A DNA stretch of 64,000 bases from Papaver somniferum (taxonomy: Eukaryota; Streptophyta; Magnoliopsida; Ranunculales; Papaveraceae), in NCBI RefSeq assembly GCF_003573695.1, contig NC_039368.1, forward strand, positions 80,242,374-80,306,373. The letters run 5' to 3'. Each line of letters opens with the position of its first letter. The first letter of the stretch is position 1. Shown here one piece after another: positions 23,734-34,677 of the stretch. The translations under genes were made by a program, and so were the position numbers. Under the pieces are notes generated by a model that saw only the letters and a list, made by a program, of their open reading frames with translations, was not told where the DNA came from and ran no database searches.

Positions 23734-25533
23734 ATGAATGATTCAGTTAACGTAAAGCAAGACATCAAGAGTTCTGAATTAACACTTGTTGATGGCATCT
23801 ATGATTCAATATCTGAAGAAATCATCTCTAGAGATTCTACGAGACAAGTTAATCTTGTTAATAATGTAGAAACCGATGACAACTGGAAAATACGTTTACA
23901 AGAAGGGTTAGATGAAATTTCCGATGATGATGACTCATATTTTGAACAAGAAGTAGAAGAGGATATCTCAGAATACTCTAAACTGCTGGAACCCTTGAAA
24001 AATGAAAAGCTGGGAACTTCGGATTTTCTTGGTTTTATAACTCCTCTTTGTCGTGAGAACAACAAATTGAAGAAGGTTTTTCAAGGATATTATATTGGTT
24101 ACCAAAACCGTGATTATCTTCTTAAAGATCGTACAAACGATCTAAATTCTAAGAAATTAAAATGTGAAAATCTTCGAAGAGAACTTTTTTTGTCGGAAAA
24201 TAAACGTGCTGAATCGGAAGCAATGTTTAATTCTTTAAAAGTACAGGGTCTTGAAGAAAAATCCAGTGCTAGTCTCTCTCAAACAAAATTGTTAGAGAAA
24301 GAGCGTGATGTTGCTCTTGAAAAAATTCACTTGTTGTAAGAGAAACTTGTTGAATCTGATGCAAGGATTAACTCTCAAAAAAAGAGTTTTGAAGAGAAAG
24401 AAGGTGTATATCTCTCACGAGAAAAACGCCTTGAGGCTGATCTAGCCGGTGCTCTTGATAAAATAAAGACCTTGGAAGAAGGAAATTTGGAACTGAAAAA
24501 GTCCAATGAAAGCTCAAACAAGTTAACCTCAATGTTAGAAGAAAGTAGAAATCATCGTGATACACGAGGATTGGGCTATAAGGGAATAGATGCTTCAAAT
24601 ATTAGCAAAAAGGTAAAATTTGTTAAAGATACAAAGTCTTCTAAACCAGAGGCTTCCAGATGACAAAGATGCTCATATTTCTTGTAAAGAAGAGAAGTCT
24701 GTCAAGCCTAAGAATAATGTTCAACCAGTAGTAATCAAAGAAGGCACTTCGGCTAATGTCAAGAAAGCAACAACGTTGAACAAGGATAAGAGGAAGAAGA
24801 AGAAGACTCGTCGATCTCCAATGCAAGAGGATCCACAAAACATTAAAACTCATACTTCGTATATTTACACTAAGCATTGTTATCATTGTGGTAATAAAGA
24901 ACACTTGCATGGGGATGCAAGGTTCGTAAGATGCAAGATTCTTTTTCTTTTGTATCAAATGAATTGGCTAAGTTTGCTCCTCATAAGAACTTAGATCGTT
25001 ATTGTCCTAAGTTTAGGCAAAATAATTATTATAATGATAGTTCAAATTTTGCATATCACTCGACAAGTTCATCCCATAAAAGACCCAATTACAGAAAGGG
25101 AGATGGTTGTTTAAATGCAAACACAAGATCTGATGTTCCAAATTGGAGAAAGGGTGTTCCACAAAATATTCAAAAAGACAATGATCCTAATGAAATGAAG
25201 GAGAAAGCTGCTCCTGCGAAACCCAACACTAAATTGGTCTCGAAGTCCTCCATAGCCAAGAAGGGACCAAAAGTTATTCACAAGAATGACTCTCAGCTGT
25301 CAATTGTTGGTGACAATAACTACAAGAGTCTTCTTGAAAGACTAAAGAAATACATTATGTCTGAAATCTCTTGTACTAGTAAAGGTTATGATAATGACAC
25401 TCTTCATCATAAGTCAAAGAAGAAAAACAAGATATGGAATAAGAGAAAACAAACCAAGCAAGAGGTCAAGAATGATGATTCTGTCTTAGTCACTCGTGAC
25501 GAACAAGACAAGGATCAACTCAACGCAACCTAG
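23734..25533 (+). pseudogene. gag of plus-strand LTR element (one stop, two frame changes)
   Basis: From ATG 23734 the frame encodes an acidic N-terminal region (ISDDDDSYFEQEVEEDISEY). A long coiled coil rich in Glu, Lys and Leu (about 24000-24560) follows, then a GLGYKG...KVKFVKD segment typical of SIRE-like copia gag, a basic Lys-rich stretch, and a zinc-knuckle remnant CYHCGNKEHLHGDARFVRC (about 24883-24940). The C-terminal part (24931-25533) is Lys/Asn/Ser-rich. A TAA at 24337-24339 interrupts the coiled coil, and frame changes occur between about 24620 and 24663 and near 24940. Gag would assemble element RNA particles. No protease or pol follows, so the element depends on others. Confidence 0.8.
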
Positions 25534-26321
25534 TTGTGTTGATATGTGCATGCTCACCTTGGTGCTCAATCTTTTTAAAGGTGAGGAAGCACATGATAAA
25601 ACTTATCACATGATATCTCGGTTATTATATGACTAATTAACATCTTTAAGGAGATTGCTTTTCTTCTATACTCATACATTATCTATCTATATTTGATATT
25701 TTTATAGAAACGGTAATTTTGAATTTATTATGTTTATATCTACTGATCATATATGTGTAGCTCTTGTTTTTACGGCTAAAACGAGCCAAAAATCACTGAA
25801 TTCGGACATCGTATGAAAAAGTTATGTCGAAAACAGTTTAGTGTTGTTATCTGTCACAAATAACTCTTGGGAACCGATCCTAGTAACCTGTCATAGTAAG
25901 GGAACCGATCCTAGTACCATGTCATGGTGAGAGAACCGATCCTAGTGATAGGTCCCCTTACAAAGAAGTGTAAAAATTGTTTTGCGCATAACTTCTTCGT
26001 CCGAACTCGGAATGACCTCATTCTTTTTCCGTTGGTTTCATAATTAAATTTCCTAAAAGATTGAGGTAATTGCAATACTTTATTTTATGTTAAAAATTTA
26101 TAGTGTATTGCAAATTGATTTATGAGATGTTTGATTTCGATTTTACTATCTTAATATTCGATATCATATATTATGAACCCTTATGGTTTGGGTGAATTTT
26201 TGATTTAGAGGGATTAAGTTCCATCCCTAGTAGGTAGGCTTTATCAAAGGATCATGAGGGATTCTAATATAAACAGTATGTGAAAAAGTCACAATATGTT
26301 GAATCGGTTTTGGTTTAGCAT

Positions 26322-26399
26322 AAAACCGGTTTTAACAATTGCAAGCAAAAGTTGAAAACCGGTTTTCAACCTTTGCTTGCAATTGTTAAAACCGGCTTT
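26322..26399. repeat. 78-bp near-perfect palindrome without spacer
   Basis: The two arms meet at 26360/26361 within GAAAACCGGTTTTC. Pairing outward from the centre to 26322/26399 gives 39 base pairs with only two mismatches (26350/26371 and 26325/26396). It contains the AAAACCGG/CCGGTTTT motif three times. It could form a cruciform in DNA or a very stable RNA hairpin. Confidence 0.9.
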
Positions 26400-27854
26400 C
26401 AACCTTTCTCTGGTAAAGATTGAGGCGTGTTGTTATTCTTTTATTTATGCATAAGATGACAACATGGTGATATTTCGATAAATTCTCTCTGGACGAAGAT
26501 GCTATCATATTGGAGAAGTGGATGCGAAATTTGAGGTAATAATCTTGTTAGTTAATTGTTTTTCTGTTTAAGAAAATCCTGAGTTTATATTATATACATT
26601 TGTTGCTTATTCTTAACAAAATTTAGGTTCAATTGATATTTATTACATGATATGTGTGTGGATGTGTGTTTCAATTGGTTCCTGTTAAGAAAAACTATTG
26701 TTTATTACTATTGTTGTCCTGCTTTATTGTGTGGTATCAATCGTTTAGGCTTACAAAATTTCGGTACAATTGATGTGTGTGTGATTCAATTGGTTCCGGT
26801 TAAGAAAAACTATTGTTATCTTGCTTTTGTATGGTATCAACTGTTTAGGCTTACAAAATTACGGTGCTTTTAATGTCTATATTGTTTCAATTGCTTCTGG
26901 TTGAGGTGAACAATTATGCAAGTTGATTTATTTTGGTTTGTATGAATTATTTATGTATTAACGAAATAATATGTGTACGGGATGAGTTTTTTAGTCCAAT
27001 TCGATTCTTGATAAGAAACTAAGTTAATTCTGATATTAGTTTGTCTTTATCAAAGTGAGGTTTTAGTTATTCAAGTATAATCGAATGCCTAAACAAGGAA
27101 ATGCTAGTTAACTAACCTAGTGTTTGTCTTGTTTAAAATTGAAAGGTCTAAGTTTATGGATAATTTGAACCTGATGAGAAAAATAGAGTTTATCTTTATT
27201 TTGGTCTTATAAAATTAAGCGGTTGTTTTTGAACAATCGGTTTAGCAAAGAGACTAATGTGATTAGTTGTTTTTGGTTTTCTAAACTAAATGGGAAAAAT
27301 TGTTTCGGAAAATTGTTTCCTTGGTAACATATCAAAATAAGACTACTTGTAGTTTCAGTTTTGATAGTGGTTATCATAACATGATGTGTGGAACCTTCGT
27401 GCCTAACTCTACAGGTTTGCAAGTCTATTCTGAGATTTGTAAGATTCTTTTCGTGTTGTCTTTTATTTTTTCGTTTCTTTGTCATTTTTTTGAAAAAAGG
27501 GGGAGAAATATATGGAGTAAACATGTGGTGCTGGTATTGATTTTACATTGATTGGCATCGCTAGGGAAAAGAACATTGGTACTTGAATGTTTTATCTAAC
27601 GAAAGAGTGAAAGCACAGACTAAGGGGGAGTAACATGTCATATAGATTGGGTATAACAAAGACATGCGGATTGAATATATACCTATCTTCCTTAGGGGGA
27701 GTATTTCCTTTGTTATTATAATGTCAACATCGGCATTTTCAAGGATTGAATGTAAGCAGTTTTACTGTGTTGTTGAATCGGGAATCAAGCAGAGTGTAAT
27801 GAATTCTTGTAATTTGTTTATCCATATGATGTAAGAGTTTTGTCACTAAAATTG

Positions 27855-27867
27855 AAAAGGGGGGAGA
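27855..27867 (+). other. polypurine tract
   Basis: AAAAGGGGGGAGA directly precedes the 3' LTR. It is the expected plus-strand primer site. Confidence 0.85.
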
Positions 27868-27868
27868 T

Positions 27869-30631
27869 TATTAGAGCATTGCTCGGTTGAACCCACCAAG
27901 TGTTGGTATGTCAAGTTTCGTTGTCATATTTTAGTGAATCGAAACTCATGTTAAGAGTCGCTTGATTATGTACTAGAGTTAAACTTCGTATAGGTTAGCT
28001 TGAAAGTATTAGGATATGAGACATTACAAGTATTACGAAGTCTTGAAGATGTGAAGAAGCAAGGAGCTACAACGACAACAATCATCCTTCCACTTGAGGA
28101 TAGTGATATTTGACTTGAACTGTTTCATTCTCTAACGTATCTTTCAAGTCGTGCATATTGAACACATAACTAGGAAGCATATATGAACTCTAGATAGACA
28201 TGGTATTAGGGAACACAATACGAGGTTTATTGCTTTACCATTAAACTTTGTAGATAAGATATCGCCATAATCATTTGGATGCTATTGTGATTATGTATGG
28301 GTATGAGGTGAGGATTTCATCCTAGGGAACAATGTTTACATGTGTTCTAAGGGAGTAAGTTCATAAACTTGTTTGCGAACCGAAAAGGAAATTGCCAGGA
28401 GTTATTGGTTTTGTTATTCATTGCATATCTTATGAACAACCAATATGTGTGATAGAGTATAGCCGCTCACAACTTGTTTTGTTCTTGGTAGAAATATTCA
28501 CAAAGTGCTGACTTATGTATTGGTATATCTTTTATTAGTAAAACCAATCTTAAGTAATCACCTGTGGTATGATCGTATTATGTATGACCTTGGGGAAAAG
28601 GAACCGATCCTTGTAAGGGGTGCAATACATCAAGGGGAACCAATCCTTGTATGGGGTGCAACAAGGTTTATAGCAGAAAGGGGATCCGATCCTATGGACA
28701 TATGCAATACATATAAGTTAGATACCATATGTATGTGGGGAATCGATCTTAATACCTAGTCAACCGAATCTTTGGGAAGCTAGTGTGACTATGCGTAGTA
28801 CTTACATGGAGGTAGAACTGAAACTTGTTTTGGTAGAACCGCTAAACCCATGATTGTGATTGAATGTTGGTTTGATCAATCACATAGTTCTTGAAAGTCA
28901 AATGAGTCAGTTATAAACTTGTTTGGAAGTGTGGAAAATCGGTTTCAAAGTTGTAAGTGTGAAAGAGAACTTACAAAGTAAAGATGTCGACAAACTTTGA
29001 ACACGTGCTGTGAATGTTTATTTCTATAATTGTTCAAAGATGTTCCATAACGGCTAAGAGAAGAGAATCCCAGGATCGAAACATAAGTAAGTTAAGAATC
29101 TTTTAATTAAGGTTATTAATTTCATTTTGTAGGGAAATTACAGAATTAGTAATGTGCATTTACTAATTAGATTTTCCGAGAGATTTCGATCGTTATTTTT
29201 GGACAGAGCATTTCCAGGAATTATGGAAACCGAATTTGTGCTTTAATGAATATCTTGAGAATATTTTCGGATTTGGAAATTCCTTGGTGTCCAAACTTCC
29301 TTGTCTATAAATACACGAAGTTTTCCTTTCTAGCAAACTAATCCTTCATAACAACAAATGTACTCTTTTGTTGTTGTTACTAGTGTAGCCACCTATCGGA
29401 GAGGAGATTAATCTAATTAGGTGAAATCTCTTACGACCGCTTAGTTTAAAGTCTTCTTTAGGACTAGCGCGACCCGTTGGTGGGAAACTAGATAATTCCG
29501 GTTTATCTTTGTTTTCGATTGATTTGATTGACTAAAGGTGGTTGAAATATGATTGCACCTAGTTTGTTTATTCTTGAGAATCTTCTCTTCTGATATAAGA
29601 TTCACTCAAACTAGTTCAGAGTTTCGACAGGGATCTTTAGACTATTGTTAGTTCTAAAGACGATCTTGTGATAATTCATTGTTAACATACTCCGTTCTGT
29701 GCGTGATTGATCACAAGAGATTCAAGTGATTGTGTGCGGGTTTTTATTGAAGATTTAAAAATACTTGAAGACAAAGAAGATATTGAAGATCTGACTTGGG
29801 TTTTACAATCTTTGGTGTGCACAATACTTGTTTCGGTAAAATATGATCCAATTAATAATCGGTTTATCTTTGTGGTAGATTGGATTGATTAATTGAGTAG
29901 ATCGGCATCACCACGGTTCTTCGGATTAAAGGTGTTGTTGGTTTAATCTTAATCGATTACCTTTGGATGATTGAACATAAGATAGATTTAGACCTGACGA
30001 AGGAGTTTATGTTGAGATAAACGGAAGAGCCTTTGTCCGACTCATATCACTTGGTTGAATAGAGTTGATACTAAACAGATTTCTTGTTCCATTACTGTTT
30101 GGAATATGAAACAAAGGAATTGATCCAAGTACGTGACTTATTTATAAGTTGGAGGCGTGACAATACAGACGGAACTAGGTGAACTATATGGTTAGTTACT
30201 TGTTCTCAATTATACGAAGTTAGTGTAATTTTGTGTAGCGGCTTAATCCTGAGAGTATTCAATTCTGGACTAAGTCCCAGGGTTTTTCTGCATTTGCAGT
30301 TTTCCTCTTCAACAAAATCTTGTTGTGTCATTTACTTTTATTTTCCGCATTATAATTGTTTTATTATAATTAAAGTAAATTACACAAACGTTAATTCCCA
30401 TTTCCTTGATAAGCAATCCTATTGTGTTTGGTTAAGTCTGAACCTTTGTATCAAGTAAATATACTTCGTTGTTGTATTGTCTCGATCTCGCATCCATAGA
30501 CGATCACACGAAGTGTGAACCGATTAGTTGTATTGTATCGACTCATTCCATAAACAATCACTTTCGGAGAAAGGACTTATAGGTAGGAAAAGTTTTAGCT
30601 TGAGGTATATTTGGGTACCCTCGCCTTTTCA
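27869..30631 (+). mobile_element. 3' LTR (2763 bp)
   Basis: This is the 3' copy of the LTR at 20860-23654, with scattered substitutions and small indels. It starts TATTAGAGC instead of TGTTAGAGC (a G-to-A change in the terminal dinucleotide) and ends CCTTTTCA before GGTAC. Confidence 0.92.
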
Positions 30632-30636
30632 GGTAC

Positions 30637-31245
30637 GGTATTAAGTTTCATACTTCGACCGTCTATTACCCTCAGGGGAATGGACATACGGAAGATACCA
30701 ACAAAACATTGTTGAGAATATTAATCTGGACGGTACATGATCATCACAGAAGCTGGCATGACCAGCTATGGCTCGCACTCTAGGCATACCGCATTTCTAA
30801 AAGGAGTTTAACTGGGGCATCACCTTATTCCTTGGTATATAGGGAGGACGGAATACTACCAGTAGAGATCGATATTACTTCAACACGATTAGCCATGGCT
30901 AGTCTTACCACTCCGAGCGAGGTTAGTTGATTTTCCCATCTTGATACCTTGGAGGAGCAAAGAGCTAAGGCCGAAGGATTTGCGGACAAGTATAGGCAAA
31001 GGACAGCGAGATACTATAACCAGAAGGTAAAGGAACAAAGTTTCTCAGAAAATGATATAGTCATGAAAATTGACCTGCACGTTCAACGAGATGCAAAGGC
31101 CAGAAAGTTTGCCCCGAACTGGGAGGGGCCCTATATGATTAGCGAAGATGCGGAAAGTGGTACTACTATCTCAAGCGGATGAGAAGATACCGGATCAACA
31201 CCCCTATCAATGGTAAATGGTTAAAGCCTATTATGCACAATAACT
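30637..31245 (+). pseudogene. Ty3/gypsy integrase remnant, second part
   Basis: This continues the integrase interrupted at 20859. It shows the end of the catalytic core (TVYYPQGNGHTEDTNKTLLR, with the catalytic Glu), then the ASPYSLVY region and the C-terminal part (about 30940-31180; NWEGPYMI), which is a typical Tat-lineage integrase end. Stops (about 30783, 30927 and 31180) show that it is inactive. The gypsy element runs on to about 34000 with noncoding DNA and antisense frames. Confidence 0.85.
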
Positions 31246-31316
31246 AAATGTATGTTGGATGACTGATTATCAATAATATAAGTACTCTTATCTTAATTAT
31301 GTGTCAAAATAAATAG

Positions 31317-31510
31317 CCCCAAGTCTGGCTAGGTTATGTGCAAGACCAATGAAGTGCCCAATAGTCCCGAGTCTGGCTAGGTTCCGTGCACGACCAATGA
31401 AGTGCACCAATAATACCGAGTCTGGCTAGGGTCAGTGCACGACCAATGAAGTGCACCAATAGCTCCGAGTCTGGCTATGTTCTGTGCATGACCAATGAAG
31501 TGCACTAGTA
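31317..31510 (+). repeat. 48-bp tandem repeat, about 4 copies
   Basis: GTCTGGCT occurs at 31323, 31371, 31420 and 31469, each followed by GTGCA.GACCAATGAAGTGC. The period is 48-49 bp. It lies just downstream of the gypsy pol gene. Confidence 0.85.
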
Positions 31511-31816
31511 GCCTCGAGTACGGCTTGGCTATGAGCACAACCCATAAAATGAGTATTAGTCCTGACTATGACTAGACTTTGTGCAATGAAATGCACGATA
31601 GACCCAATCATGGCTAGAATGAATAAAGCATCGAGTATATATGAGTATAGCACAATATACCAATGAAGCGCACTAGTAGCCTCGAGTACGGATTGGCTAT
31701 GAGCACAACCCATAAAATGAGTATTAGTCCTGACTATGACTAGACTTTGTGCAATGAAATACACGATAGACCCAAGCATGGATAGAATGAATAAAGCATC
31801 GAGTATATATGAGCAT
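31493..31816 (+). repeat. 168-bp tandem duplication
   Basis: 31493-31660 and 31661-31816 are near-identical copies (starting CAATGAAG.GCACTAGTAGCC). The duplication is fused to the preceding 48-bp array, whose unit it partly contains. Confidence 0.88.
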
Positions 31817-32001
31817 AGCTAGATTGAATAAAAGCCCCGAGTGTGAAAATCTTGGGTAATGATATTGCATAGTAAAGCACCAAGAGTCAACTCGGGTCAA
31901 TAAGATCGATATATTCATTATAGGTGAACACACTCGGGACAATACATGTGAAGATAAAACAAAGTATTACACAGATAAAAGCTTAATCAGATACTTAAAA
32001 C

Positions 32002-32334
32002 TTAAAGAAATGAAGCCAATACTGAAGGTACATGTCTTAACCGTCTGCATGCAATAGCTAACTCATTTTCTCGATACTCCATCCGGGCACGAGCATCATA
32101 AAATATTTCAGATGCCTCGACAGAGGCCATAGACTTCTCTACTGAAGGGTCGACCCGATAAGCACTCAGCCGATCTACATATAAATCCATTGCATGAAAG
32201 TATTGTGTCTGACTCGCCTCAAACATATCCCCACAATCGTGTACAAGTCGAGCATTCCCAACAACGGTGGCCTGCAACAACTCCATTTTTTGGTTTCTAA
32301 GGAACAAAGATAATGCATCGATTAATTCTTCCAT
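32002..32334 (-). CDS. antisense ORF in gypsy 3' region (110 aa)
   Basis: An open frame of 110 codons, ATG at 32334, runs opposite to the gypsy pol. The product is a helical, charged protein (LSLFLRNQKMELLQATVV, ARMEYRENELAIACRRL) without an enzyme motif. Tat-lineage plant gypsy elements are known to carry extra antisense frames between integrase and the 3' LTR, and position and orientation fit that. Function is unknown. Confidence 0.5.
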   Translation of the reverse strand: MEELIDALSLFLRNQKMELLQATVVGNARLVHDCGDMFEASQTQYFHAMDLYVDRLSAYRVDPSVEKSMASVEASEIFYDARARMEYRENELAIACRRLRHVPSVLASFL

Positions 32335-32419
32335 GATTTAGAGTTATTCCTATTTGATAATTACAAAGAAGTATATATATACTTTAAAAAAAATTGTATG
32401 ATGGAAATCCTCTTAAGAA

Positions 32420-33141
32420 CGCTCAGCTATAAATGAACGGAAATGGGCTATGTCTTGATCCAAATCCCGCATCATTAAAATCACTTCACCATATTGAGTA
32501 GTATATATGGTATAAGCACTGTACACCTACTCAAACACTTGATGAACCTTCCGCATAACATCATCAGAAGCACGGGCTTCCCGCGCCATAACGAGTGTTT
32601 CCTTATGTTCCTCATAAGCTTTACGCGCCTTATCCAGAGCGATCAATCGATGAGTCTGTAACATCCCCACTTCATCGTTCAACACCAATAAACGAGCCAA
32701 TTCCGCCTTCTTGTCGGTAGAATGAACAAGGGAGGATACGACACATAAAGTCAAAATACACCCGCGTAAATTAGGACTTATCTGTTGAGTGATAAAATAA
32801 CGGAAGTCAAATATTCCTCGATCAATATCAGTCATCATAATTATCGAATCTTGGAATAATCGCTCAACCTTGTTTCGAGCGGAAATAGTATCGTCTAGCA
32901 CGCGCTGCACTTCTAGAGTCACTCTTCTGGATGCTCGCATCTTCTGAGTTATTGAGTACGTCTCATACTGTTCATCAAATTGTGCACGGGTGGCTACTCT
33001 ATTCGCCATCCTGACTTCTCTAAGCATTTCCACTTCAGCCTTTACCAATAGCAAACGAGTTAATTCATAATATTTCTCAAAAGGAATGACCAATGCTGGC
33101 ACAGGATCCAATGCCAAAACATAACCATGTAAACGTGACAA
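32420..33141 (-). pseudogene. antisense ORF in gypsy 3' region with two repeated helical modules
   Basis: The frame from 33141 runs 204 codons to a stop at 32527. Recognisable module sequence continues below the stop to about 32420. Two modules resemble each other: one around YELTRLLLVKAEVEMLREVRM and ending in DRGIFDFRYFI, the other around AELARLLVLNDEVGMLQTHRL and ending, after the stop, in DLDQDIAHFRSFI. Both are Glu/Arg/Ala-rich and likely form coiled coils. The stop (about 32529) therefore seems to have truncated a once longer protein. It is opposite in direction to the integrase. I do not recognise a family outside antisense frames of Tat-like elements. Confidence 0.5.
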
Positions 33142-33327
33142 TTTGCAACAAAGATACTGAAGAAAATATGAAAGATACTAAATAAAGTACCATGTCTACC
33201 CCAATTTATAGGAATAAAATGCTAATACCACATTAACTACTTCTCAACCGTAATAACAGACAATAATAAATACAAATAACCAGATGACAAAACATCTCAC
33301 AAACCGAATAAAAATAAAATCCAACCA

Positions 33328-33645
33328 TCAGAGTACTTTTCCAAACCAAACCAAAAAACAAAGAGAAAAAAAGTCATTGTTCAAAGACCACTCATAAATC
33401 AAGTAATATTGGTTAATATCCAAAGCAGCAAGCTTTGCTCTCTTTATGATAACGCGCGCGTGGACTTCTTCAGTAGCAGTTCGGGCAGCCTTCAGCTCCG
33501 CAGTAGCTCGACCAACATCCGCCATCAGTTGATCATACACCTGCTTTTTAACACGGGAAATATTGAGCAAACGCGCGTACTCTTGATCTAGTTCTTCGAT
33601 ATCGCGGGGCATCATATGGCGTGCGCTGTATCTCTTTTTCGCCAC
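33328..33645 (-). CDS. antisense ORF in gypsy 3' region (105 aa), third module
   Basis: An open frame of about 105 codons starts ATG 33645. It contains DQEYARLLNISRVKKQVYDQL followed by an Ala/Arg-rich helix, similar in layout to the two modules at 32420-33141. It may be an upstream exon or a separate copy of the repeated module. The tail after about 33400 is hydrophobic and may be intron or noncoding. Confidence 0.45.
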   Translation of the reverse strand: MAKKRYSARHMMPRDIEELDQEYARLLNISRVKKQVYDQLMADVGRATAELKAARTATEEVHARVIIKRAKLAALDINQYYLIYEWSLNNDFFSLCFLVWFGKVL

Positions 33646-33686
33646 GACCAGTAAATCTTTTAGCCACTGAATTGGAAATTGAAGAA

Positions 33687-33990
33687 TCAGATAGTCTGAC
33701 TAAGGCTCTCCCACCGCCTCAACATAGTTGGGTTGATAGGAGCCTCCTTCGCATGAGCAAGGCCATCCTCTATGTCAAAAAAATCCTCATTCGTCACGAT
33801 CAAATAACTAGCATGCATCCCTTCATGAACGCACATATTACCGAATTTCTCTATTATGCTCTGATAGTTAGCGACTTTGGCAGAAGAAACCCTGAACCCG
33901 TGCACCAATTCGAAACGACCGTCAATACCAACATTCTCCGCCTCAATGACACGAGGGTATCAGAATTGAGGGTCTTCCGGAGTAGTCATA
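33687..33990 (-). pseudogene. antisense ORF remnant at the far end of the gypsy element
   Basis: The minus-strand frame starts at about ATG 33987, is broken by a stop about 10 codons in, and is then open to 33687 (FELVHGFRVSSAKVANYQS, YLIVTNEDFFDIEDGL). It has no recognised family. It is the most upstream of the antisense set, and an LTR fragment truncates its 5' side at about 34005. Confidence 0.4.
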
Positions 33991-34004
33991 CCAAATCATA
34001 ATTC

Positions 34005-34677
34005 AGGCATTGTGATTAGTTATACCAAGATACATAACAAAGTTACGATCGGTTCTACCATCTCACACATATTGGTAATCCAACTATTTTCCATGAATAT
34101 CCATGCCAATAATCCTAACGATTTCCATTTAGATACATGAATGTACTTCCTTTAAGAAAATGTAAAACATTGTTTCCTAGGATGAAATCTTCTCCATAAC
34201 CCATTCACATAATCATAACAGTATATACAAGATTATGTCGATGTCATATCTATGAAGTTCAAAAGATAAGCGTTATACTTCGTAGTCTAATTCCCTAATA
34301 CTGTGATCATACAAATATGACCATATCACATCACTAGAGTATCATACAATATGTACCAATATATACAGCTTCGCAGTTATGTTTTCAATATAGCACGACT
34401 TGAAAGGTACGTTAATAATGAAATAGTTCAAGTCAATATTACCAACCTCAAGAGGAAGGATGATGTCGTCGTTGTATTTCGCTTCTTCTTCACATTCTTC
34501 AGGTCTCCAGAGTAATACTTGTATGTATCAACATTCCTAAACTTTCTAGTCTAACCTAGACGAAGTTGACTTTAGTATATAATCAAGCGACTTTAGATGA
34601 GTTTTGACACACTAAAATATGGAAACCAAACTTGACATACGAACACTTGGTGATTTCAATCGAATTATGCTCTAACG
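34005..34677 (-). mobile_element. LTR fragment, gag-only element family
   Basis: On the minus strand this starts GTTAGAGCATAATTCGATTG and then matches, with many changes, the first part of the LTR at 27869 onwards (CACCAAGTGTT.GTATGTCAAGTTT, CATATTTTAGTG, GTCGCTTGATTAT). Only the 5' about 670 bp remain. The other end is lost against the gypsy antisense region. Confidence 0.75.

Larger units (their letters stand above)
25534..27868 (+). other. pol-less 3' internal region of the plus-strand LTR element
   Basis: About 2.3 kb lie between the end of gag and the 3' LTR. I see no protease, integrase, reverse transcriptase or RNase H motif in any frame. It contains three GGGAACCGATCCTAGTA copies (25868-25945), a long palindrome (26322-26399), a pair of similar segments with TTCAATTGGTTCC (about 26670 and 26786), and G-rich tracts with GGGGGAGTA (27628 and 27697) before the PPT. 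Confidence 0.7.
20860..30631 (+). mobile_element. complete gag-only LTR retrotransposon, 9.8 kb, with 2.8-kb LTRs
   Basis: The 5' LTR spans 20860-23654 and the 3' LTR 27869-30631. They start TGTTAGAGCATTGCTCGG (TATTAGAGC in the 3' copy) and end CTTTTTCA/CCTTTTCA. A primer-binding site TGGTATCAAAGC (23657-23668) follows the 5' LTR, and the purine tract AAAAGGGGGGAGA (27855-27867) precedes the 3' LTR. The duplication is GGTAC. The 4.2-kb internal part encodes only gag-like protein, with no pol. It therefore needs enzymes from another element. The LTRs differ at many scattered sites and by small indels (for example 29465, where about 20 bases are missing), so it is not very young. It interrupts the integrase of the gypsy host element. 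Confidence 0.95.

Noticed and set aside
33621..34001. 126-codon plus-strand frame
   Set aside because: It is the shadow of the minus-strand antisense remnant, whose composition is more protein-like.
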